Assembly: GCF_963583255.1 (NCBI RefSeq)
Contig: NC_084813.1
Location: forward strand, 24,086,953 to 24,150,952
Source: Pyrus communis
Taxonomy: Eukaryota > Streptophyta > Magnoliopsida > Rosales > Rosaceae
Direction: 5' to 3'
Length of the DNA: 64,000 nucleotides
Below the pieces are notes generated by a model. It made no database searches. It was given only the letters and a program-made list of their open reading frames with translations, and had not been told where the DNA came from. Each line of letters begins with the position of its first letter. Position 1 is the first letter of the stretch. Shown piece after piece: positions 12,424 through 22,275 of this stretch. The position numbers and the translations under genes were made by a program.

Positions 12424-12992
12424 TGATGCAGGGTAGACCGAGGAATGTCGAGGACGAAGGATAGGTCACTTGGGATTCATTGAACCAAGGTCAACAAATT
12501 CACTTGATGTTGTTAATCGTGGATTCACTTGACACGACCAAGTCAAACGCTTGATTTGAGAAGGAGAAATCACTCACTTCACTTGCACAAGACAAACATA
12601 TGTTTTTTTTATTAATCTAGGCATTCTAATACACTATTTAAAAGGCTTAAAATATTTAGTAGACCTCTAATTTCTATGGGACTCTTACAACCTCCAAAGA
12701 AGATTTAACAAACTCCTAAGTGACAACATTTCAATTTTTTTTTTTTTTTTGAAAAAAAAGAAATTATTTACACTATAGGGAGGGGATGGGTTTAGCCTCA
12801 CAATGGACTAGCAATAGTGCGGTTCAAATTTTTCTTTGGCGAAAATCAAACCTAAGACCTCTCACTTACAAGTGAAGAGGAATATCACTAAACTGTAATA
12901 CTAAGTGACAACATTTCAAATTTAAAATTTAATTAAGTCTTATACTTCCCATACAATTGGCTGTCATTTAATGGACTTTGTGTTCTGCATCA
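12424..12992 (-). repeat. 5' LTR of the Ty3-like element, split by a SINE
   Basis: About 384 bp of LTR plus a 185-bp insertion (the SINE and its duplicated target). It shares its ends and internal blocks with 8874-9218. It lies next to a Met-tRNA-like primer site read on the minus strand. Confidence 0.75.
12735..12900 (-). mobile_element. tRNA-derived SINE, minus strand
   Basis: A 166-bp insertion with perfect 19-bp target duplications (12716-12734 and 12901-12919, starting CTAAGTGACAAC). On the minus strand it begins TAGTATTACAGTTTAGTGAT, which resembles an A box. It then has a B-box-like GGTCTTAGGTTTGATT and ends in a poly-A tail (poly-T at 12735-12750 on the plus strand). It sits inside the LTR at 12424-12992 and is therefore younger than that element. 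Confidence 0.9.
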
Positions 12993-13436
12993 TACTGTTT
13001 CTTTGGTTCTTGACTTGATCTAGCTAGGTACAAGAAATCATGAGGTATAAGGAAGGGAAATCTAGAGAGATAGAGAGATGCTTATAATAAGGATAAATAT
13101 TTTGTAGATTGATGGGGTCTTTTTAAAAATATATATGATTGTGCTTTGAGAAGATAATGGACGAAGAAGCGTTTTGCCTCTCACCAACCCAACCCAATAT
13201 TTTTATGCCCACAGTAAAAGCCCTAGTGTGATCTTGTCATTTGGGTCCTTAGGGTAAAAGCATCTTAGGCTCGTAATCACGTATTTCCTTTTTATCACTT
13301 TGTATCGTACTTACATGAATGGTGACAACAACTCACTAATCAAGTTGATCAATAATACAAACTAAAATGGAAATTTTTAAACAAAAGTTGGTTTTGATTG
13401 ATGCAACTTGACCTAAGTATTTTCCCTCAGCAACTA

Positions 13437-13550
13437 AGGGCTCGTTTGGATGTACTTTTAAAATGACTGACAACGCTTTTAGAGAAAATGTTAATGTGTG
13501 TTCGTCCGACTCCAGAGGATATGATGCGAAATTGAAACTTTGGTGCATTT
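13437..13550. mobile_element. Fragment of a hAT-like element
   Basis: Begins GGGCTCGTTTGGATGTACTT, a typical terminal motif of plant hAT-like MITEs. About 60 bp match the reverse complement of 35990-36057 (ACTTTTAAAATGACTGA and surroundings). The second end is not found, so it appears truncated. Confidence 0.5.
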
Positions 13551-13559
13551 GATGTGAAA

Positions 13560-14490
13560 TTGTCCAAGAGCGGTGTCGATCTGGCTGTCTTGTCCATTGG
13601 GGCTATGGAGTTGGACGGACACACCAGAGAATATGATTGATTGTGTGGCTAAACTTGCAAGTGAGTTGTCAAGAGAGAGTTTCGACTAGTTCCTTGTTCT
13701 TCTTTGGATTATGTGAAAGGAAAGGAACTCATTTTGTGGAAAGGAAAGGCGCTTGAACTGATGGAACTAAATTGTAGGGCAATTAGTTGGTTGAAGGAAT
13801 TCCAACATTGGCATGGGAAAAATGAAAAATGCAGCTGTAAAGTTTCTCAAAAATGGACGAAGCTGGATGCAGGGTGGTCTAAATCTAATTTTGATGTGGC
13901 ATGGGACGAACATAGGGGTGTTGGTGGTGTTGGGATGGTGATTCGGAACAATAGGGGTGATTTTAGGGCAGCCATGACAACTAGGCATGCTGCTATTTCC
14001 TCCCCTCTGCTGGCCGAGATTATGGCAGCTAGGGATGCGGCTTTTTTGGTCAAACAGAAGCAACTACAGGCCATGGTGTCTGAAGGTGATGCGCTGCTTG
14101 TTATGGCAGGCCTACAACATGATGGTTAGGAAGATTATTCATCGTTTGGGAATATTTTAAATGATACTCGATTGATGATTCATTCATTGCTTCAGTGGAA
14201 GATTGGTTTTAGCAGAAGGAGACGAATAAAGTGGTGCACAGATTAGCACGGATGAGTCTGAAGTGAGAATTTTATTTTTTGGTTTGAAGAACCTCCAGAT
14301 GTAATTGTGGACCTTCTCTTTGAGGATAGTATTTCTTAATTTGTTTGGTGCGGAACACTCTTTTTCCCTTAGACCAGGTTGAAATCTCCAGCAAGATTTT
14401 TATCAAAGATAATTGTATGCACCAAATCCTCATTGATTGTACGTATTCCCTTCTTTAATGAATATCGTACATTTTCTCAAAAAACTTATG
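13560..14490 (+). pseudogene. 3' fragment of an L1-type LINE with RNase H domain
   Basis: A 141-codon frame (13704-14129) encodes an RNase H-like segment. It contains WTKLDAGWSKSNFDVAWD, then GVGMVIRNNRGDF, AEIMAARDAAF and VSEGDALLV, which fit the successive acidic blocks of the RVT_3 RNase H family found at the C-terminus of plant L1 LINEs. The sense sequence continues after a stop, in shifted frames, to EEPPDVIVDLLFEDSIS, a typical LINE C-terminus, followed by a LINE-like 3' untranslated region ending near 14490. No endonuclease or reverse transcriptase is present. It is 5'-truncated and inactivated by stops and frameshifts. It could equally be labelled a 'ribonuclease H-like' pseudogene. 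Confidence 0.8.
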
Positions 14491-15368
14491 AACACTTAGG
14501 GCATAGTCAATTTAAACCTTATCAATAAGTAAGCAAATCCTATCTACATCACCTTCATAATATATAGGTATCAAAACCTATATATCCACGTTACCTTTAC
14601 ATTCGATATCAAAGTCATTGAGATTACCTACATTTGGTATCAAACACATATATCCACATTAGTAAGTCTCAAATATAATTATTTTTAAGCTAAAAATTAA
14701 TTTGTATGAAACAACATTAAAGTAGAAAAATAATGGTTGACAAAAAAATTGTAGACAGTAAAATAGGCATGAAAAGAAATGAGAAATGAGAATTCTAGCT
14801 CTTAATTAACTCCCATCATATCACTTTGGTAAGTTTTTCAATATGAAAAGTTAGTCAAATATTATATTATTTTGTTGTTGCTTAGTTCATTTCTTACATC
14901 GTCGTACTCTAGTGAGCTAATCACCTGATACTTTGTTAAAAAAAATAGTACGGTAATATTCAATATGCAGTGTGCATGCAATGTGCTGATGGCCTTAATA
15001 ATTCGAGTAAGATTTGGGTGGTTTGATTATCTGGGACAGTGTCGTTGAAAGATATATTTGGTCAAAAAAAATGATAATTAGTAATAGAACTTAATGGCTA
15101 GGAGGCACGTCAAAATAGAAAACATGGCCACTGAAACGACATTGAATTATGGATCCTGTAACTTTCTTGTTAATTGTCATGATGGATTAGGTGGGGATTA
15201 AGTTGATGATTCCGGGTGAATATTTTGTTCTTTTATTCGTGGAAGAGAAAAATCGGTTTAAATGTTATTTACCAAAAATAATCTCACTTCTAAACACACC
15301 AATTTAGTCATTTCCCCCCAAATTTCTTGCAGTTGTAAATTATGAACTCCCTGCATATTTAGGAAATT
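14491..15368. other. Intergenic, no gene recognised
   Basis: AT-rich sequence after the LINE fragment. No protein domain, RNA gene or well-formed repeat was recognised. Confidence 0.5.
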
Positions 15369-15762
15369 GTTATAATAATAATACTTTCATTCAATTTCTT
15401 CGAATGAGCTCATTCTCTCATTTACAAATAACGATCCGTATCTTCACACTAGAAATTTCATAATCAGAACCATTCAATTTCTTAATCTTCATTTGGAGAT
15501 CATCCTTACAGAGACTCATTCGAATTGGAGATCGTTAGGTCATTCAAATGCATCCAATAGATCAACGGTGCAAGTACTAAGTAATAGGTTAATGATAAAC
15601 CGTCTATTGTTTGATATAATTGGATAACTAAATAATCTCTGTTTCGAATAATTTTTTGTAGGAATGATCTTCAAATGAAAATTAAGAAACTGGACCGATT
15701 ATGAAATTTTTACGATAAAAATACGTTATTTACAAGTAGGATAAACGCAAGTATTATTTTGT
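15369..15762. mobile_element. Fold-back MITE
   Basis: The two arms are inverted repeats of each other. The left arm runs from about 15369 through AAATTTCATAATCAG and TTCATTTGGAGATCAT. The right arm holds ATGATCTTCAAATGAA and CGATTATGAAATTT. The outer ends carry AATAATACTT and AAGTATTATT. The arms are about 120 bp with moderate divergence. No coding frame; the superfamily is undetermined. Confidence 0.65.
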
Positions 15763-18700
15763 TATTAATCCATGTACGAATATTATTCATTCATTCACTA
15801 ATATTTAACATTTATTCTGTGATCCCTGATTTGAAATTTGGGCACTCAATTGTTAATAAACGCTCGAATAAAATACGTAACTATGTAGAAGAATGTTACA
15901 TAATGTAATTTTTGTAACTGTGTAGACAGGAAAATTTGAGAAGAAACGCTGAAAAATTAGTGGTTATTAAGGACTTTAGGAGAAAACTATATAAAAACAA
16001 AAAAGAAGTTTATTCTTAGTACGTTGGGAGTAGGGAGTATTGAGGAAAGACCTGTTTTCTAGGGTAAAATAAGTACCCCATATTTGGCCTTTCAATGTGT
16101 GCTATGTATAGACAATCTATTCCATTTTTGTGACTTCTCAAACTAGAGACCCATGAGCCTACAATCGATCACCCACACGTTGGGTGGTTTTTGATCTTAC
16201 GTAGAAGCATGTGAATCCTGCTAACGAGGCCTACATGAATCCATTGTCACAAATAAACATTTAAGTTTCACCCATTACTTTGTATCAATTGATTTGATCA
16301 CATATTTAGTTGGTGTAGTAATTAGGTGTTTGATTAAGTTTCTGTAGTGCATATTGACCAGGGTTTTGTTCATAATCTTTCTTGAGTTTGTTTGGTTGTC
16401 ACAAAATAACATTTAGGCCAATTTAAGGTACCCATTTATAACGCAATCCTGGTTGAATAAGCAAACCTGAATCCAAAATAATATGTAAACTTAAAACTTA
16501 CTACCTCTAAAGGCTTTTTAGAAAGAAAAACACAATCTCCTAATTTAATTACGCGCTTAAGTTGTTTTGGACCATACCTAGATGTTTGTGAAGGCTCACA
16601 AACATCTACGGTCACAAATAAACAATTAGGTTACATCTTACTTTGCAACAATTGATAAATTATGCTTTTGGTACTGTCTCTCTCGTCGTACCAGCAGAAT
16701 ATTGGATTACATTTATACATTTGCCATTCTATATTGAAAGCTTCAATGCCAAAGCACATTTTCTCTTATAACAAAAACTATATGTTAGTCATCAATTATG
16801 ACTTAGTGAAAACGATGTCTTTGAGAGCCTTGAATTTCCATTCCTTCGAGCCAGCATTTTCTAAGTACGTACGTAAGAAAAAACTACATGTGCAATATAT
16901 ATTCTTGAGCATGCTTGTGAAATTGTGAATGTCTCGTTTGAGTACCAAAACCCTATGACACTCTCATGTGGTAGCATTAAAAGAGATAGTAAAAATAGCT
17001 TCCTCCCATCTGACTCTTGGTAGTGCCTACTGTGACTGTCTGCAACTTCTTAATTCGCCAGTCTTTGAATTTTCTTTCTTTATATTTATATCTTTTTTTC
17101 CGGATTTCATCAATCACTCTTCTAGAAAGCTCGGCGGCATCGGTTGCATTTTTCTCTTGGTGCCAAAAGTTTCAATGAATTGTCGGACACAAACTGCACA
17201 CATAAGTACTACTGATGTGATGTATATTTCAATTTCATGGCAAATAGACCAAGTCAATACAACCTCAATGGGACTTCACCTCGTTAGCCGGTGATCATTT
17301 TCCACGTAGTACTTCACATGCACATAACAAGGAACTGCGTTTGGACGACTTTTCATGCAAGCCATTAAATTGCTGAGATTTTTGGTTGCAGATACGTATT
17401 GTTTAGGGTTTCGCTAGAATTAGTCACGTACGCGCATGGATGTATCGAGCCATTGACTTTAAGTGCCGGTTAAGATCTTGCGCGTGCGTACGTAACAAAC
17501 ACTAACACCTTCCTAAAGCTAGCACAATCTAATGTATACATATGAATACATATACTCAGAACACATACACAAACACATGCAACAGTTAATACAGCATAAA
17601 AGGGGTTTTGGAAAATCATGTCTGAGAGGAGCACATGTTTCTGTCATGGAACAGGAAGTTGACAAGGGTGGCAAAACTTGCAAAGCATCAGTTAGCTAGA
17701 AATGGAGGGTCCATTATGTTATGTACATACACAAGGAAATAGTATTATGATCAAATTAAAACTGCTAGCTAAGAGCTAGCTATAGCAAGAGACCATTGCA
17801 ACATGCAAAACCCTTAAAATATTATAACCGTGGGGTAACCCTGCGGGGCCTAATGTCACAATTTAATGTAATGTGAACATCAGACTAAAAATTGGGAATA
17901 TATACTTGCTAGCTTAACTAGTACATCTCTATGATACTGTCTTGAAAATTTCGGTCTCTTTCTCCAAATATTTGTAGGCATGGTTGGACTATCTTACCAT
18001 CTGGCCACATTCACAAAAATAATGACGCTTTACATATACTTGCATTGAAATTTATGAAAGTCCCCACTTTGTGAGTTTAGCCGGACAGATAAATGTCCAT
18101 CAGAATAACAAAATTCTCCACCTAAATCCTACACATCCATCACTTCATCACATTATGCTATTGCACCAAATTAATGATCATGTCTAATCAGGGGACGTTA
18201 TCAACTTTGACTTTCATATATGTCTTTAGTAGGCTATAATGCTAGTTAAATCAGCTCATTCCACTACCATATCCGATAAATCAAATTAAGAAGCTAGAGA
18301 GGGGCCGGGCAAGTAGTTAGTAACTCACCATGCAACTTGGACAGCATGGCTCGTATTGTGTACGTATTTTGAATGGTATTCATTGGGGACCAATTACCTG
18401 TGATTCTTACCCAATCATCCCATAATTCCCATTTTGCCATGCATGCCTTTTTCTTATGGGGTTGTTTTGCCCTTACAGTCTGGATTATTTGCTTGGCCAG
18501 GGTTAAAACACAACTTGTAATGACAAGTAGTAGTGATGAACATCAAAACCCTTCACGTGTTTCAATTAGTTTTCTTGGCCAGCCATCAAACGCTTCACAT
18601 GTTCGTTTTAAGGCCAATTTGCACATTTGCAATGCAGTTTCGTTTACCCGTGCTCAGTCACACAATCACAAATGTTAATAGTTCACCTATTAGATAATAA

Positions 18701-18957
18701 GAATGAATGACATTTCTTATATTTCTTTCTTTAAATTAGCCTAATCATTTTGATATGATTGGTACCTAATTGAAATAACTTTAGCTTAAAATTCATGATT
18801 AAATTTTCTTCCCAATGGTTGCTTTTGACGGCAATGTTTAAGTAGACTAGTAATAGTAGGAGAAATTTTATGTAAAGCTTTCAAATTTGGACAGGGTGTA
18901 GCTAGACATAAAAACCCCTCATCGATGATTCCACCTACTTCAATTAATTTTTTAATT
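15763..18957. other. Intergenic, no gene recognised
   Basis: 3.2 kb with no supported gene. A diverged direct repeat is visible: the motif GTCACAAATAAACA followed by related sequence occurs near 16247 and 16610. Open frames here (for example 16662-16928 and 18373-18678) lack domains, and I treat them as chance. Confidence 0.5.
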
Positions 18958-19128
18958 AGAGAAATGCTAAGCAACTCTCTCAAAAGTTAGACTCTTTATG
19001 AACTTTCTGTTGCCTTACAGTTTAACGTTAATTTTCATACCAATATTATACAATATTGTGTCAAAAGCATAAAATGGCAAAAAGTCCATAAGAGTCCTAC
19101 TTTGAAAGAGTATCATTGCCATTTATCT
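18958..19128. mobile_element. MITE with imperfect terminal inverted repeats
   Basis: The left arm is AGAGAAATGCTAAGCAACTC and onward. The right arm in reverse complement is AGATAAATGGCAATGATACTC and onward. Both continue to TCAAAGTAGGACTCTTATG-like sequence, giving arms of about 50 bp around a short centre. Non-coding. Confidence 0.6.
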
Positions 19129-19413
19129 TTTAACCAAGCAAGCTGCAGGACTGTTGACTTTACTTATGTTTTAAGTTTTTAACATTCAATTATGCTATCT
19201 GCATGGTTGACTTGGTTTCAATTGGCATACATAAATCCCTGTCATATCACTTTCATCACAACGAATAAGTGAAAGCCATTCTGCACAAAGAGTACCATTG
19301 ATGCTAATCTATTGAATGAAATGTTCATAAAAGTAGAAACGGTCAAAATCAGCTCACGCGCTAGTGATTTTATCACTCATCGTTTATTGAAACGTTGATT
19401 CAGTTATATATTA

Positions 19414-20149
19414 GAGCAAGTCCATCGGGAGTGGATTGCCCTGCACCCACCACCCAAAACAGGCCGGCCTCTAGCCAAATCACTCCACCCCAGCCTAATA
19501 GGCTGGCACCCAGCCCAAGCCAGGCAAGAGACTGGTCCAGAATCGACAAACCCCTATGCCGAGCCATCTGACGTGAGCAATCTCGTGCTCGGCGGCCATG
19601 ACGGTGTTGGCCGTGGGGGCGTTCACCACCAAAATAAGAAACCCCAATAACACCATTCATCCATTACCTTGCCGCACTCAAATCTCACCCCAAAATAAGA
19701 AACCAAACGTGTACCTCCAGGAACGACTCCTAAACAACCCAGATCATCCACACACCCATCCATGCCACCCCAACGACTTTCACTTTTGGAATTTCACCGC
19801 AGAATATGACCGTCTGCACTCCTACTCGATGTAGTAGACCAGGATCGAGACTGCTTTCGTCGACAAGTCCGCTCGTCGCTGGACCAGGACTTGCCTAGCT
19901 ATGTGACGATGGCTATGGGGATAAAGGGGCTGGGAAAAAAACGCTTGAGATGAAAGGGTGGGGATGGTGAACAGGCCAGAGCATAATATTTTTATTATCA
20001 TTTTATAATAAAAAATAATAATATTTTAATAAAATTGACTAGGCTATTTTTTGTTAGGGGTGGAGGTGTATTTGGCCTATTATTGTTCATTGGCGTCTAT
20101 CACTGTTCATTGAGGGTGCTGGTGCATTTTTTTAAGGGTGGACTTGCTC
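19414..20149. mobile_element. PIF/Harbinger-like non-autonomous element, 736 bp
   Basis: The terminal inverted repeats are GAGCAAGTCCA on the left and TGGACTTGCTC on the right. They are flanked by a 3-bp TTA target duplication (19411-19413 and 20150-20152). A TTA target is characteristic of PIF/Harbinger elements. The interior is GC-rich compared with its surroundings and carries repeated GGCTGG/CCAGCC words. No transposase frame is present. Confidence 0.8.
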
Positions 20150-20294
20150 TTAGGTGAAGCAAATGCAAATATTTGCTAGAAAACAATGGATCTATATTTT
20201 GATTGAATTTATACAAGTACTTTAAAGCTTGAAGAAACAAGAACAAGAGCTAGCTAACATGAAAGAACTCTTTATAACACAAAAATAACAAGAA

Positions 20295-20298
<4 letters not shown>

Positions 20299-20340
<42 letters not shown>
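20299..20340. repeat. (AT)n microsatellite
   Basis: About 21 uninterrupted AT dinucleotides, 270 bp downstream of the MYB stop codon. It may fall in or just beyond the MYB 3' untranslated region. Confidence 0.95.
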
Positions 20341-20346
<6 letters not shown>

Positions 20347-20610
20347 ATCATGAAAAGAAGCTAGGCGACAAAATGGTGGATGATAATTCAATTCATCACA
20401 ACATTCCAAGATCTTATAGAACAAAATCTTAAGCATAAAATGGGAAATAATTATTATCTTCCAACTTCTAAGACATTTGACAATCGACATAATTATAAAG
20501 TAATATTTTTACACTTCCTTTTCTAACAATTTCCCTTTGCTAATCAAGGCACTGGAAAAGACTAACAATTAATTAAGATATTCCAATCTGCCCAAAAAAC
20601 AAGCAAATCC

Positions 20611-22044
20611 TCAGAAAATGTTAGCATTTCCATGATCTGGTATCACCATATCACTAAAGAAGTGGTATTTCCCTAGAGCAGCAGCAGCAGCAGCAGCAGC
20701 ACCTTCATCAAACAGCCACTTCTCAAGAAACGACAGCGGCAACTGGTCGCTGGTAAGATCCGGCTTGCTTTCGCCCTGGAATAGACTGGCCTCCGGCGAC
20801 GTGGATGGAGACAAATCGGAATTCGAGGACTCAAAACCGAACAGAGACTCAAATGTATCAGATAACTCAACATTGCCACTATTAGCAGTATTTGCCACAG
20901 ATGTGGTTCCCTCACTAGATGAATAATGCTGATAATCTGTCTGATTATTAGCCAAGTTGGTTAACCTAGCTGATTTCTTTGGTGGGTTTTTCATCCAACC
21001 TTTCAACAATCTTGAAATGTTCTCAGTGCTTGAAGCATAAGTAGAATTGCTTGATTGATCTAGGGTTGGTTTTTTCAGGTTCGAAATCGAAAACCCATCT
21101 GCGGGATTCAAATCAGAACTCAAAGCCAGTGGCTTTTCTGGGGAAAGGGCATCTCTGAGAGCTTGCCTGGCCATGTGGATGTCTGTTTGAAGCCTCCTCT
21201 CCCATTGTCCTCTGGATATTGCCTGTGAGGAAGAATTACTGTTTCCTTGATCTTTAGAGTGAAGGCCTTCAGTGCCTCCTCCTGCAGCTTGGAGCTTGAT
21301 CAGCTTCTTCCTCAAGTGTGTGTTCCAATAGTTTTTAATGTCATTGTCAGTTCTCTGAGGAAGGTATGAAGCTATTGCAGCCCATCTGCAATCACACATT
21401 CAATACTACCCAAATTAATTGAAGATATATTGGATCTTTTTCAGATTTAAAAAACAAAAAAAAAAAAAAGATTGGATCTTTTGTACTATTAGATGTAATG
21501 TAAATAGAAATTCTAAAAATTAAACAATATGGTGCGTTTTATTGATAAAATTACCTATTGCCCAAAAGAGCTTGAAGGTGGATGATCATCTTCTCCTCAT
21601 GGTCAGTAAAGTTACCACGCTTGATCCCTGGCCTGAGGTAATTAGTCCATCTAAGCCTGCAACTTTTACTGCATCTATGCAGCCCTGGATTTACCAAAAT
21701 AGAACAACGATACGTATTAGTTTTGATTCCCAAAGAAAAAGAAAACCAAAATGTGACAATTTAAAGGTAAAATATCACAAATTTTAAGATCTTCCACTAA
21801 TCTCGAAGTTAAACAAAACCAATGTTGTCATTCCAAGCAAAAACCAACATTTTACTCTCAAAAAATGGAAAGAAAAACAAAAACGGAAATTAGAAAAGAA
21901 AGAAAATCTACCTGTGTTGGTAGGAACAGCCCTCCAATTTCCAGGACCATGTTCTTGAATGTAAGAGACTAAACTGATGTCTTCTTCAGGAGTCCAAGGT
22001 CCTTTCTTGACCCCTTCTTTGTCACAGCAAGGAGGCCTCCCCAT
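20611..22044 (-). CDS. R2R3-MYB transcription factor, subgroup 1 (MYB60/MYB30/MYB94-like)
   Basis: Three exons: 22044-21912 (133 nt), 21684-21555 (130 nt) and 21385-20611 (775 nt). Joined, they give 1038 nt and 345 residues. The 133/130-nt first exons and intron positions are classic for plant R2R3-MYBs. The protein starts [20 protein letters not shown]. The R2 repeat has the regularly spaced Trp residues; R3 contains [12 protein letters not shown] and [20 protein letters not shown]. The N-terminus and repeats match subgroup 1, whose members act in the nucleus in guard-cell, wax and stress gene control. The C-terminal half has [20 protein letters not shown] and [12 protein letters not shown] motifs, closest in my memory to MYB60/MYB31-type proteins. 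A run of about eight Ala follows (20675-20701). An upstream in-frame ATG at 22128 is rejected because the family always starts at MGRPPCC. The exact orthologue is uncertain. Confidence 0.93.
20673..20701 (-). repeat. Trinucleotide repeat coding polyalanine in the MYB C-terminus
   Basis: A run of GCA/GCT-type triplets (GCAGCAGCAGC on the plus strand) encodes about eight Ala right after the EKWLFDEG motif. It is a likely length-variable coding microsatellite. Confidence 0.9.
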
Positions 22045-22275
22045 AATATTTTCCCTTTCTTTTCTCTTTTCTTTAATCAAATCACCACCACAAAAGTCTC
22101 CTAAGTGTCTTGCTATCTTGTCACTCACCCACTTGGAACTATGTTTTTTTTTTTTGGAAAATGCTTTCTTTCTTGGAAAATGCTTAAGACAAGAGACTCA
22201 ATACTAAAGAATGGAGGTTTTGGTCTGCATAAATAGACAAATGAAGCCGAGAGAGAGAGAGAGGAGAGAGAAATA
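22045..22275 (-). promoter_or_regulatory. MYB 5' leader and core promoter
   Basis: On the minus strand a TATA-like CTATTTATGC lies at about 22226-22237, roughly 185 bp upstream of the ATG. A GA-repeat (22249-22272) lies just upstream of it. The leader carries a T/A-rich stretch. The transcription start is not determinable from sequence alone. Confidence 0.45.

Larger units (their letters stand above)
8874..12992 (-). mobile_element. Ty3/gypsy-like LTR element, minus strand, with nested insertions
   Basis: Two related terminal repeats lie at 8874-9218 and 12424-12992. Each starts TGA(C/T)GC on the plus strand and ends CTGCATCA. A primer-binding-like sequence AGTGGTATCTGGG reads on the minus strand just inside the right repeat (12411-12423). 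On the minus strand, a purine-rich stretch GAAGAGGAGAA sits just before the left repeat. The outer flanks are TACTC (8869-8873) and TACTG (12993-12997), a 5-bp target duplication with one mismatch. The original internal part is only about 1 kb (9219-9915 plus 12091-12423) and lacks a long frame, although the minus strand before the purine tract could encode a short acidic gypsy-like C-terminus. A Ty1-like element (9916-12090) and a SINE (12735-12900) are inserted in it. The superfamily call is inference. Confidence 0.78.

Noticed and set aside
18373..18678. 101-codon open frame with a short hydrophobic stretch
   Set aside because: No domain or signal-peptide-like start in context; nothing around it looks like a gene.
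22042..22128. Upstream in-frame ATG extending the MYB N-terminus by 28 residues
   Set aside because: Family proteins begin exactly at MGRPPCC, and the extra stretch has no similarity to MYBs; it is 5' leader.
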